In this document: piece by piece, positions 55,931 to 63,250 of the stretch
Numbering within the stretch: position 1 is the stretch's first letter
Layout of the letters: each line of letters begins with the position of its first letter
Assembly: GCA_947501565.1 (NCBI GenBank)
Contig: CANMWJ010000009.1
Location: 62,001 to 126,000 of the forward strand
DNA: 64,000 bases
DNA from: an uncultured Marinobacterium sp.
GTDB taxonomy: Bacteria > Pseudomonadota > Gammaproteobacteria > Pseudomonadales > Balneatricaceae
Direction of reading: 5' to 3'
The notes under the pieces: generated by a model
Databases searched by the model: none
What the model was told of the DNA's origin: nothing
Seen by the model: only the letters and a program-made list of their open reading frames with translations
Made by a program: the position numbers and the translations under genes

Positions 55931-55963
55931 AGAAAGGCCCCGTCACAAGTAACGAGGCCTTCT
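55931..55963 (-). terminator. attenuator-like hairpin in the leader of the thioredoxin-like gene
   Basis: On the - strand AGAAGGCC and GGCCTTTCT enclose a CGTTACTTGTGACG inner stem-loop, 90 bp upstream of the thioredoxin-like gene. The T-run is short (CTTTCTGC), so a role as intrinsic attenuator is probable rather than certain. Confidence 0.6.
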
Positions 55964-55994
55964 GATTGGAGCAGACTCAGGTCGTAGCCTGGCG

Positions 55995-56039
55995 TCAACA
56001 AGTTACTCCAGGAGCGTGCTCGATCAGTAATCTAGACAT
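55995..56039 (-). CDS. 14-residue leader peptide with a perfect Shine-Dalgarno
   Basis: An ATG at 56039 opens a 14-codon frame, MSRLLIEHAPGVTC, that ends in TGA at 55995. AAGGAGGTGATT, the full complement of the 16S 3' end, lies five bases before the ATG. Such a ribosome-binding site would be wasteful unless the peptide is translated. It precedes the hairpin at 55931-55963 and the thioredoxin-like gene, so it fits a translating-ribosome sensor. The AGTAAC within its end can pair with GTTACT in the hairpin. It is too short for standard gene calling; function is inferred. Confidence 0.5.
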   Translation of the reverse strand: MSRLLIEHAPGVTC

Positions 56040-56304
56040 ACAATCACCTCCTTCAGTCAGGGAGTGAATCTTAACGTCAGCGCCCCCCTGTCAGGCGGAT
56101 GACGATACGCTTCATATGTCACTCTGCGCTTCGGCTGGACGTATGTCAATCCGGGCAAATATCTAGCTCCGGTGTCTAGCTCCAGTCTCTGAAACTTGTC
56201 TCAGGCAAGCAGCTTCAGCCTTTATCAACGTTCGCCAAGGGAGATGGGCGAATAACAAACCAACGGCTCGTTGGCTAGGAAACAGAGCTTATTCAGCCTT
56301 CTGC

Positions 56305-56754
56305 TTAGCAAGTCCAGTAAATCAGGTTCTTGAAATCAACTACTTCTGGCCCATCGCTACAGCCGCCCACATGCTCAGCATCTTTGTCCTCCTCAGAGGT
56401 GACAATGATCCAATCCCCGGATTTGGCGTGCCAGAACAGCTGACCTTCTGCGATTACCCCTTTAGGGAAAATATCAGCTTTATCATTATTCGTTAGAGTG
56501 ATGTGACCATTCTTGACGGCAACTTCAACCGCAATACTTTGCATGTTCGGGTGTTCTGCAAACCTATGAGAGAAAGTGTATGTGCCATCAGGAATATCCT
56601 GCTCTTTACTTTCAGTAGCAGATTCCTTATTCGGGCTTTCCTTAGGTGCGACTTCACTTGCTTGATTAGTAGCCTTGGATGGTTGGCTCTGCTCTGTATC
56701 GTTACATGCGGCGAGCGAAACCAAGGTCAAAACCAAGAATATTGATCGGAACAT
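56305..56754 (-). CDS. small lipoprotein of unknown function
   Basis: The 149-residue protein has a lipoprotein signal ending SLAAC (lipid Cys at about 17). A linker of about 40 residues rich in Glu, Lys, Ser and Thr follows, then a beta-rich domain (DGTYTFSHRFAEHPNMQ... to the end) with two Cys (near GGCSDG and the final Cys) that could pair. GGGAGAT lies before the ATG. No family was recognised. The AT-rich composition and position next to the integron tail suggest later acquisition. Confidence 0.6.
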   Translation of the reverse strand: MFRSIFLVLTLVSLAACNDTEQSQPSKATNQASEVAPKESPNKESATESKEQDIPDGTYTFSHRFAEHPNMQSIAVEVAVKNGHITLTNNDKADIFPKGVIAEGQLFWHAKSGDWIIVTSEEDKDAEHVGGCSDGPEVVDFKNLIYWTC

Positions 56755-56906
56755 CACACATCTCCCTAGTCAGTTCCATTTTGACGTTCAGTAGCAATTA
56801 GCCAGTTTATTCTAAGGCACTTAGCTTCCATCCACACTTTCGGCTTGTTTAGGACACAGTGAGTAAACCTCTACCCGGCAATATGTAGCTGTTAGCTGAT
56901 GAACAC

Positions 56907-57251
56907 TCAAAGTTGCCAGAGTCCGTGTTCATTAGACCCGAGAATATAGATCGAAAACGTTCCTTTCCCAGGAATCTCCATCGGTGGCACGGCTATTTGT
57001 GCGCCCGCAGCCTCTATATTCGTTACGGCATTCTCGATGTCATCTACGAGCTAATATGGACGAACCACGGGCTCCTCAGTATCCCGCAACGGCCCTCGTA
57101 TCCCAACGATTGAACCATCTGCCAAGACGCACGTTCTCGCGCCACCGAGAAATGCATCTGGTTCACCAAAACTAACCGAATGAGCTACCTCATATACTTT
57201 GCACGCTGCACCCACATCATGAGAAACAATTTCTAAATAGTGAACTTTCAT
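56907..57251 (-). pseudogene. VOC/glyoxalase-family gene interrupted by an in-frame amber codon
   Basis: The - strand from 57251 reads a 114-residue glyoxalase/VOC-type protein: MKVHYLEIVSHDVGAACKVY, GEPDAFLGGARTCVLADG, then TEEPVVRPY, a TAG at 57051-57053, and in the same frame LVDDIENAVTNIEAAGAQIA and EIPGKGTFSIYIL, ending HGLWQL. The domain is whole apart from this codon, where relatives usually have Leu (TTG or CTG), so one base change explains it. AAGGAGTTTCA precedes the ATG. It is most likely a recent nonsense pseudogene; suppression or a sequencing error are alternatives. It lies just left of the integron cassettes. Confidence 0.75.
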
Positions 57252-57512
57252 TGAAACTCCTTGATGATTTTGTTGCTTAGTACCGCGCTAATCGGATGGC
57301 GCTGCGAGGTATGTGTGAGGTAATTGAGAGATAAGACTGTACAGGTCACTTCTTGTCCGAGCGTGAGGAACCAAGCTATATAACTATTACGGTGTGTACG
57401 GATTTATTCGTTTGATGATGAAAATCTGAGTGCTGCTCCAACAGTCTAACTAAAGAAAACAATCAACCCATATAGTAATAAAAATTCACTTCTACTATTA
57501 CCGCTCTAAGAG

Positions 57513-57731
57513 TCAATCATCATCCTGCATGGGTATTGAATATTTACCTGAATAAAGACCTGCCAACCTCTCAGCAATACTCAATTCTTCTTCAGGTGAT
57601 AAACCTATTGATTCGTCTTCTGGGCAGAACAGATACTCATCCTTAAAGACATCGAACTTTATCTTTCCAAGGATGCGACCGCTATCACTAATGCAATTAA
57701 TTTCTTGCTGGAATGGCCAAAACATTACCAT
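57513..57731 (-). CDS. hypothetical acidic protein, last recognisable cassette
   Basis: The 72-residue acidic protein (MVMFWPFQQEINCISDSGRI...) has no signal peptide or membrane span. GAGG lies before the ATG. It sits after the leftmost attC (57844-57919) in the cassette direction, so it is a candidate for the last cassette, but no attC can be recognised after its stop. It is AT-rich relative to core genes. Confidence 0.5.
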   Translation of the reverse strand: MVMFWPFQQEINCISDSGRILGKIKFDVFKDEYLFCPEDESIGLSPEEELSIAERLAGLYSGKYSIPMQDDD

Positions 57732-57843
57732 CTGGAATTTCCTCTAAAAACACATTTGGTTGCGGATTATAGTCCCAGAGTCATATTTGACTCAACATTC
57801 CAATATTCGGACGCTGTATCTACTAATCGTGGGTAACTCGGAG

Positions 57844-57919
57844 CCCTAACGCTTATGGCACGGGCGAGCGGAGGGAGTCCAAGCCACGAAGTGGCTGATT
57901 GTGCCCGTACTTGTTATAA
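57844..57919 (-). other. integron attC site 5
   Basis: In cassette orientation (- strand) it runs from TTATAAC at the end of the 118-residue gene to GTTAGGG. Inner arms ACGGGC/GCCCGT and a central AGCCAC/GTGGCT hairpin complete the structure. It is 76 bp long. Confidence 0.8.
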
Positions 57920-57924
57920 CTTTA

Positions 57925-58281
57925 CTATTCACCACCACTCCCTCCAGAGTCACCTTCTCCCTTAAACGGATTTCTCATCTGTCCTGGTGTATCTGTCCTT
58001 TCTACAGAATCGCCGCAACTTCTTAGAGAATTATCCCTAACCATATTTATAAAAGGCCAAGGGATGAAGAACCTTGAGACGACTTCGGGAGAGTGCTCAT
58101 TCACTAGCTTTAGGATGAATGCAGCTCCAATAAATGGAACGAGTAGTACAACAACGGATTGTCCCCATCTTTGTACCGTTTCCAACTCAGGGTCTAGAAA
58201 AAGACAGAGAATTGCGAGACCACTTAGCCATGACCACAGACATACACAAAAACCTGAAATTACTATAAGTAAGACATCCAT
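57925..58281 (-). CDS. cassette gene: two-span membrane protein
   Basis: The 118-residue protein has two hydrophobic spans (about 5-28 and 39-60) and a charged, glycine-rich tail. The gene fills the interval between attC 4 and attC 5, with the stop next to the attC, as expected for a mobile cassette. No family was recognised. The start is 18 bp from the preceding attC border. Confidence 0.62.
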   Translation of the reverse strand: MDVLLIVISGFCVCLWSWLSGLAILCLFLDPELETVQRWGQSVVVLLVPFIGAAFILKLVNEHSPEVVSRFFIPWPFINMVRDNSLRSCGDSVERTDTPGQMRNPFKGEGDSGGSGGE

Positions 58282-58298
58282 ATCTCAAGATCTCGTTG

Positions 58299-58359
58299 AT
58301 TTAACGCCCGCGTAAAAGGCGCGAGCTTGCGAACGTCCTAGTTGACGCGTTTGTTAAAG
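58299..58359 (-). other. integron attC site 4
   Basis: In cassette orientation it begins with CTTTAAC after the 206-residue gene and ends with GTTAAAT, a full GTTRRRY. It is 61 bp long with short inner arms around AACGC/GCGTT. Confidence 0.78.
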
Positions 58360-58361
58360 CA

Positions 58362-58982
58362 TTATCGGTAAGAAGGTGAAATCCACTCACACAGCCACCA
58401 TGTATTACTTGCGGATTTAGCTGGTTTTATGCACCCGATCTTATTGAGGTTATTCAAGGCATGTTTTATATCAGCCTCGGAAAGTGTTTGCCTTCCGTAT
58501 TTCTGAGCATGATTATCAATTGCAGGCTTGAGATCTTCGGATTTTACATTCTTGTTTGAATCTTTAATCTGCCACATCACCCAGAGAGTGACCGCTTCTG
58601 CTTCCGATAGAGTTATTTGCGTATTTCTCCATATACTATTCCACAGCAATATTGCAGCAAAAGGTATTGCCCACGGTGCTTGTGTTGCAGAAATTACGGT
58701 AAAAACGCTATTTGAAACCGCATCAAACAAGGTGCGAACATTTAGCCTAATATTCCCTAATTTGGAGCTACGGCCACCGCCACGTCCAGATGGAGCCATG
58801 GTAACCAGATGCATAAACACCTCCTCTTTTTCAGGAGGTGTGACTCGGACGGCCTTCTCAAAAAATTCTCTCGCAGTGATTTGTATTTGGACTTCATCCA
58901 GACCGGCCTCACGAAGATGGCATTCAATAGCCCCTTGAACTTCGGCTTCCTTTTCTTTTTTTCTTTCGTAATCCCATTCCAT
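58362..58982 (-). CDS. cassette gene: unknown protein with one membrane span
   Basis: The 206-residue protein has a charged N-terminus (MEWDYERKKEKEAEVQGAIE...), then a region with TPPEKEEVFMHLVTM, one hydrophobic span (about 95-118) and a helical C-terminal part. No enzyme motif was seen. It lies between attC 3 and attC 4 on the cassette strand. Its AT content is high, as in other cassette genes. Confidence 0.6.
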   Translation of the reverse strand: MEWDYERKKEKEAEVQGAIECHLREAGLDEVQIQITAREFFEKAVRVTPPEKEEVFMHLVTMAPSGRGGGRSSKLGNIRLNVRTLFDAVSNSVFTVISATQAPWAIPFAAILLWNSIWRNTQITLSEAEAVTLWVMWQIKDSNKNVKSEDLKPAIDNHAQKYGRQTLSEADIKHALNNLNKIGCIKPAKSASNTWWLCEWISPSYR

Positions 58983-59012
58983 ACCGTAACTCTCAAAATC
59001 TGATGTGTAGAG

Positions 59013-59084
59013 CTTTAACGCTTAAAATCACCCGGCCAAAAAACGCGCATCGGCTTTTGGGTCGGGTGAATTTTTTTGTTAGCC
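59013..59084 (-). other. integron attC site 3
   Basis: In cassette orientation it begins with GGCTAAC, which overlaps the stop of the 344-residue gene, and ends with GTTAAAG. Long inner arms CACCCG/CGGGTG make it the best folded of the five. It is 72 bp long. Confidence 0.85.
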
Positions 59085-60113
59085 TTCATTCGTTTTCAAC
59101 ATTGACTGAAGCCAAGAATTATTTGGCCTGGTATATTCAGACATAAGCACTTTTACCTCGGATGCATAGCCAGACAGAATAAGAAACATTTGCTCAACCT
59201 CGGAAAACAGCATTAACAAGTGCTTGTCAAACTCTTTCTTCTCTCCAAACTTCAACATTTTACTCATGTTTTTCTGAATTTTTTCCTTTCTCATTGTTGC
59301 AGAAGGATGGGTATTACTTGATTTATCGCCGAACAATGAAATTATTCCAACAAACATAAGTGGTGCTAACAAATAAGCATCAGCATCATCATTCATACCT
59401 GAACTAGCAAGTGACAAGAACATTTTTATGCATATTTCCATCCCTTTTTCATCTGCTTGGTATTCCATTAAGTGGTTAGCTTCTCTGATATTGCTATATC
59501 CTTTATGATTATGAATTACATGGCCAATTTCATGCCCCATAACAAAGTTCATACAGGCAATTGCAAGTGTCTCGCTGTAACTCCATTGTTCTTTGGTAGA
59601 TGGGTAAATATCTGGTAACTGCGACGATACAGGCACTTCGTTCCATACTTGAACGAAATACTTTAGCATCATGTGTTGTCTTTCTTCAGTATTAAGAGTG
59701 TTACCACCTTCCTCTGAACTACGAGTGTACCAATGACACCAAATTGCAACAATGTGGGTTAGTGCTTCATGTAATATGACGACACGATCACCCCAAGGAG
59801 TCTTCCCTGCGTATGCATTGAATTCCCTTGTTGGCAATATTCCAAAGTAGCATTCGTCTGCGACTTTACGCTCATCATCTGAAAGAGTTAATTTAAACCT
59901 TTCCTTGTATTGTTCCATTTGTTCATCATGTATTTCTCCAACTGTTTTCCCTATACGAGATAGCCAAATATCTCTTGTGGTTTGTTGATCTTCTAATGGA
60001 ACCTTTGAAACAATTTGATCAATCCATTTACGGTCTATCTGAGAGGCTCCAGAAAAACCTCTAACAACTCTTTCCTGATTAAGCCATTCTTGCGGTGATA
60101 GTCTCATACTCAT
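59079..60113 (-). CDS. cassette gene: zinc-metallopeptidase-like protein
   Basis: The 344-residue protein carries MGHEIGHVIHNH (HExxH) near residue 195 and, about 25 residues later, EYQADEKGMEI, the Glu-containing third zinc-ligand pattern of gluzincin peptidases such as M48. No signal peptide or N-terminal span is visible. The gene is bounded by attC 2 and attC 3, so it is a mobile cassette. Its preference for AT-rich codons differs from core genes. The substrate is unknown. A metallopeptidase is unusually large for a cassette. Confidence 0.72.
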   Translation of the reverse strand: MSMRLSPQEWLNQERVVRGFSGASQIDRKWIDQIVSKVPLEDQQTTRDIWLSRIGKTVGEIHDEQMEQYKERFKLTLSDDERKVADECYFGILPTREFNAYAGKTPWGDRVVILHEALTHIVAIWCHWYTRSSEEGGNTLNTEERQHMMLKYFVQVWNEVPVSSQLPDIYPSTKEQWSYSETLAIACMNFVMGHEIGHVIHNHKGYSNIREANHLMEYQADEKGMEICIKMFLSLASSGMNDDADAYLLAPLMFVGIISLFGDKSSNTHPSATMRKEKIQKNMSKMLKFGEKKEFDKHLLMLFSEVEQMFLILSGYASEVKVLMSEYTRPNNSWLQSMLKTNEG

Positions 60114-60135
60114 ATCTGGATTTTGCCTTCTATAT

Positions 60136-60223
60136 GGCTAACGCCGCAGTAACGGGCAGACGCTGCGTAGCAGCGGCTGTCCGGGCGCCCCTTGGGGCGC
60201 CGAAGTTGACTGCCTTGTTAGGT
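60136..60223 (-). other. integron attC site 2
   Basis: In cassette orientation it begins with ACCTAAC (a full RYYYAAC) and ends with GTTAGCC. It is 88 bp long, the largest of the five, and has a strong central hairpin GGCGCCCC/GGGGCGCC. Confidence 0.85.
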
Positions 60224-60231
60224 TTTTTGAA

Positions 60232-60396
60232 TTAAAGTAGCCCATGTGCCGCTCGATTGCCTGTTATAAGTAAAATAATTCCAAGCATAGCGATAAAGCC
60301 TTTGATAACTAAATTAAAGTGTTTCGCTTGTTTTACGGCAACATTATAGGCTTTTGAATCTTCTTGAAAATTAGCACTTATATCGTCTTTATTCAT
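60232..60396 (-). CDS. cassette gene: 54-residue membrane peptide
   Basis: A frame too short for most gene calls gives 54 residues (MNKDDISANFQEDSKAYNVA...), with a charged first half and a hydrophobic span at about 29-45 (LVIKGFIAMLGIILLIT). The stop lies 8 bp from attC 2, where a cassette gene should end. The ribosome-binding site is weak. A possible partner is the 188-residue gene upstream in the same cassette, as no attC separates them. Confidence 0.5.
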   Translation of the reverse strand: MNKDDISANFQEDSKAYNVAVKQAKHFNLVIKGFIAMLGIILLITGNRAAHGLL

Positions 60397-60484
60397 ATAT
60401 AAGAAAACGTAATAACATTCCAGGCAGCCCTTTTCATTAGCTTCGTTTTTAAGTGCCTATTGACTGAAAAGCGAAGAGATATAG

Positions 60485-60510
60485 TGAAAAATTCACTTGC
60501 CCAAGTGAAT
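60485..60510 (-). terminator. terminator inside the cassette
   Basis: ATTCACTTG and CAAGTGAAT form a perfect stem, followed on the - strand by TTTTTCAC. It lies 114 bp after the stop of the 188-residue gene, before the 54-residue gene, so the latter may need its own promoter. Confidence 0.65.
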
Positions 60511-60623
60511 GTAAAAATGATTACTAGAACAGTAAGTAGGGCAGTGTTTATATACTCATAGCACATGGGATAAATTCTGTTGTTTTAAGGCTCGATCGTC
60601 ACTCGACTATAGGGATTGGGTTT

Positions 60624-61190
60624 TTAATTAAAGTAATCTCGTATTTCAGAATAAAGTTTATCTTGAAGTTCGTCTGCTAACTCATTGAGCTCTTCTCTTA
60701 CACTTGAGCATGCAGATTTAGCTATAGATGAGCCATGTTCAAGGTCTTCCATGCTGTCACCTTCGATTAACACTTTAGTTGAATCATTTATAGCGGTAGT
60801 ACTTGTTTTAATTTTTTCTTCGATAGCGTCAAAATATTCAGATAGATGTGGAACGTAAGCCTTTAGTAGCGTTTCAATTTTTGAAGAGTGCTTCCATAGC
60901 TCATCATATTTTTTCACCTTTGGGCTAGCGAGTGATTTTCCTTTTTTATCTTCACTTGCTACGTTTTCAAAATATCTCACGTATTCTCCGTATAGCTGAT
61001 TGTATACAGACCTAAAGTAAGCAATTGATTCCAAGGATTCTTCGATTTTAGATATTTTTAATTTTGTTAAGGCTTCTTTCCGCTGCGAGCTGGTTAGAAA
61101 AATCTGTGTCGCAGTAGCGATGAATGCGCCAACTAGGACACCGAGCAATGGGATAAAGAATTTCAGTTCCATTTTAGAAAAAACTTCCAT
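60624..61190 (-). CDS. cassette gene: membrane-anchored coiled-coil protein
   Basis: The 188-residue protein has one N-terminal hydrophobic span (about 8-30, FFIPLLGVLVGAFIATATQIF). The rest is charged, helical sequence and likely coiled coil, ending LQDKLYSEIRDYFN. No family was recognised. It begins 11 bp after the attC 1 border and shares its cassette with the 54-residue gene. Confidence 0.62.
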   Translation of the reverse strand: MEVFSKMELKFFIPLLGVLVGAFIATATQIFLTSSQRKEALTKLKISKIEESLESIAYFRSVYNQLYGEYVRYFENVASEDKKGKSLASPKVKKYDELWKHSSKIETLLKAYVPHLSEYFDAIEEKIKTSTTAINDSTKVLIEGDSMEDLEHGSSIAKSACSSVREELNELADELQDKLYSEIRDYFN

Positions 61191-61201
61191 TTGTCTTAAT
61201 G

Positions 61202-61276
61202 ACCTAACGCCCTACACAGCGGCGAGTGTAACGAGTCCGGCAGCCGAAGACTGCAAGCTGCTGTAACTTGTTATGT
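61202..61276 (-). other. integron attC site 1
   Basis: In cassette orientation it begins with ACATAAC, which contains the stop codon of the first cassette gene, and ends with GTTAGGT, a full GTTRRRY. Imperfect inner arms ACAGCGGC/GCTGCTGT complete it. It is 75 bp long. Confidence 0.85.
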
Positions 61277-61615
61277 TGCACTACGTAGTCCCTTGAACAA
61301 TAGATAGAACATGACCAACAGCATTGGTACGAACCAAGCGTACATTCCGAACATCACTCCATCTATTGAAGAAAACTGTTGCGCTGAGAGGACCATTTTT
61401 AATAAAGCGACAATACCTATTGCGTGAAATAGCCAATGCACACTTATCCCTTTCAATGCTTTAAAAAGCACCACGGCAGGAACCGCAAGAAGAGCCCACC
61501 AAACTACGACCGATGATTCTAATGATCCGGTATAAATCTCCATTACCATCATCAATAACTGAAAAAGCGTATACACGACAAGGTAAACCCACAGAAAGCC
61601 CCTTAAAAGCTTCAT
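61271..61615 (-). CDS. first cassette gene: four-span membrane protein
   Basis: The 114-residue protein has four hydrophobic spans and a basic start (MKLLRGFLWVYLVVYTLFQLL). AGAGGGATCTA precedes the ATG at 61615; a longer frame to 61693 was rejected. It is the cassette next to the integrase, so it should be the one best expressed from an integron promoter. No family was recognised. Confidence 0.62.
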   Translation of the reverse strand: MKLLRGFLWVYLVVYTLFQLLMMVMEIYTGSLESSVVVWWALLAVPAVVLFKALKGISVHWLFHAIGIVALLKMVLSAQQFSSIDGVMFGMYAWFVPMLLVMFYLLFKGLRSAT

Positions 61616-61624
61616 TAGATCCCT

Positions 61625-61919
61625 CTTGAAACATAACATTTTAATACTGCGCCGGCTTATATTTCTGAAAAGTGGACAACCAAAGATTGGCAACTAACAC
61701 TTTGAAGAGAAAGGGGATTATGAGTCGAATGCCTTATTCTCTTCCGCTGAAAACGAGCATGCGCATATTGATTCTTTACACCGGCGCGATATCACACCAG
61801 TTCTGTCCTTAATCGTTTGATACTGCACGATTTTTTTCTTTTATACCAGCACAAAACGCGCATCAAATATGCATCCCTGCGCTTGAAACCGAGCCGTTTT
61901 GCTCTAGAATCAAAATATA
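61625..61919. other. probable attI and cassette promoter region
   Basis: The region between the first cassette and the integrase should hold attI and the leftward promoter. On the - strand two core-like sites occur: GTTAGTT at 61692-61698 and GTTATGT at 61631-61637, the latter close to the first gene and preceded by TTAAAAT. Which one was the recombination point is not clear. Confidence 0.45.
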
Positions 61920-61935
61920 CTGTATATACATACAG
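61920..61935. promoter_or_regulatory. LexA box upstream of the integrase
   Basis: CTGTATATACATACAG matches the gammaproteobacterial LexA (SOS) consensus CTGT-N8-ACAG and lies 25 bp before the integrase ATG. Control of integron integrases by LexA is established in vibrios and class 1 integrons. Confidence 0.85.
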
Positions 61936-61960
61936 ATCAATGATCACAAGGAGAGTGACG

Positions 61961-63127
61961 ATGGGCAGCCCTTTTCTGAATCACGTGCGCCGGGAGATAC
62001 GCCTACGCGGTTACAGCATCAGAACCGAAAAATCGTATGTTCGCTGGATAAAACACTACATTCATTTCCATAAACTTCGCCATCCCGCAGAGATGGGACC
62101 TGAAGAGGTGAAGGCCTTCCTTTCCTACCTGGCCAATGAGCGCTGTGTCGCCGTCAATACGTAAAAGACAGCGTTAAATGCTTTACCACAAAGTACTTCA
62201 GCAACCGCTGGGGGATCTCGACTTTAAGCTTGCTAAGCAGTACCGGCGTTTACCCGTTACTTTGCTCCCGTCGGAAGTGCAATCCGTCATCAGTCATCTG
62301 ATCGGTTAATACAGACCGTATCTTCTCTATCATACTTAGTAGTTACCAAGGTGAGCCTATGTCTAGAAAGATGAAGATGTAAGAAGTCACAGACCGAGCA
62401 AGACTAAAGTCCAAGACAGACTAGTAAACCGCTATTTGGTAAAATCTAGTTTTCATCATGGAATCACAGGAGTGGAAGATGAATATCAGAAAGTTGTTTT
62501 TTGTAATTTTTACCTTTAGCACAGCTGCAACATCTGCGGAAATATCACGTGATGGAAAAATAAGCTTAGTGAATGAACCTTTTTCCCCCACAGTTTACCA
62601 TGCTTATCAATTTGACCACTTCGAGCTAAATAACTCATATGAATGGGATAAAAACAGCCCTGCATCTGAAGAAAACGTTTGCGATCTTTATAAAAAGCCA
62701 AATCGTAAAAAGTTTACCTTTAAGTCTTCAGAGGTACGCAGACTTTCAAGTGCAGACAAGATAACTTGCCGAGTAGATCTTGGGTATTATCCGATGTGTG
62801 TTGAGCTGCATAGAGGTGCGTTTGGAAAAGGGGCCAGCGCTGGGAAGATATATAGATCTCTCGAAGTAGGATACCACGGAATGTGGTCTATGGAGATCAC
62901 ACTTTATAGAGAGCCTAACCAAGGCGAGGTTACAGCATCATTAAAAGTTGCTTGCCGTCAAACGAAATAAAGTATGAGAAGGATAATCACCCCGAAAGAT
63001 AAGAACTAAGCAACAAATGTGCAGCAACGTGAAAACCACACAGATCTATACCCGCGTGCTGGACGAACACTTTGCGGGCGTGCTTAGCCCGCTTTACAAG
63101 ATTAGTCTGCAAGTTCTAAGAGTTTAA
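61961..63127 (+). pseudogene. intI: broken integron integrase
   Basis: An N-terminal piece (61961-62309) reads MGSPFLNHVRREIRLRGYSI and EKSYVRWIKHYIHFH, typical of IntI. It then meets a TAA at 62162-62164 where relatives have Gln (C to T change). The same frame continues with KTALNAL and a frameshift restores YHKVLQQPLGDLDFKL to SEVQSVISHLIG. The piece stops just where the catalytic half would start. The C-terminal end, VKTTQIYTRVLDEHFAGVLS followed by PLYKIS, reappears at 63017-63127. The middle, with the Arg and His residues of the tyrosine recombinase site, is replaced by about 700 bp. AAGGAG precedes the start. The gene faces away from the cassettes, as expected. The enzyme must be inactive. 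Confidence 0.88.
62479..62970 (+). CDS. secreted protein of unknown function inside the integrase
   Basis: The 163-residue protein has a signal peptide (MNIRKLFFVIFTFSTAATSA) and a mature beta-rich domain with four Cys (near NVCDL, ITCRV, PMCVE and VACRQ), likely disulfide-bonded. GGAGTGGA precedes the ATG at 62479. It fills most of the segment that replaced the centre of intI. It is AT-rich, unlike prpF next to it, and no attC follows it, so it did not enter as an ordinary cassette. No family was recognised. Confidence 0.6.
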   Translation: MNIRKLFFVIFTFSTAATSAEISRDGKISLVNEPFSPTVYHAYQFDHFELNNSYEWDKNSPASEENVCDLYKKPNRKKFTFKSSEVRRLSSADKITCRVDLGYYPMCVELHRGAFGKGASAGKIYRSLEVGYHGMWSMEITLYREPNQGEVTASLKVACRQTK

Positions 63128-63138
63128 GTTTCAGCCAT

Positions 63139-63164
63139 AAAAAAACCCCGCCGAGGCGGGGCTG
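63139..63164 (-). terminator. terminator of prpF
   Basis: CCCCGCC and GGCGGGG form a strong stem with a short loop, followed on the - strand by a run of seven T. It lies about 87 bp beyond the prpF stop. Confidence 0.85.
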
Positions 63165-63250
63165 AATGAAGTACCGATCTGGTGGGCAATGATAGGTAAA
63201 CCCACCAGATACTTTGGTTACTCCAAATCTAAGCTCGTATATTCGTTTTC

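Noticed and set aside
57440-57512. sixth attC after the 72-residue gene
   Set aside because: TAACTAAAG-like sequence at about 57447 gives GTTAGAC on the - strand, but no matching RYYYAAC core or stem arms occur near the gene stop.
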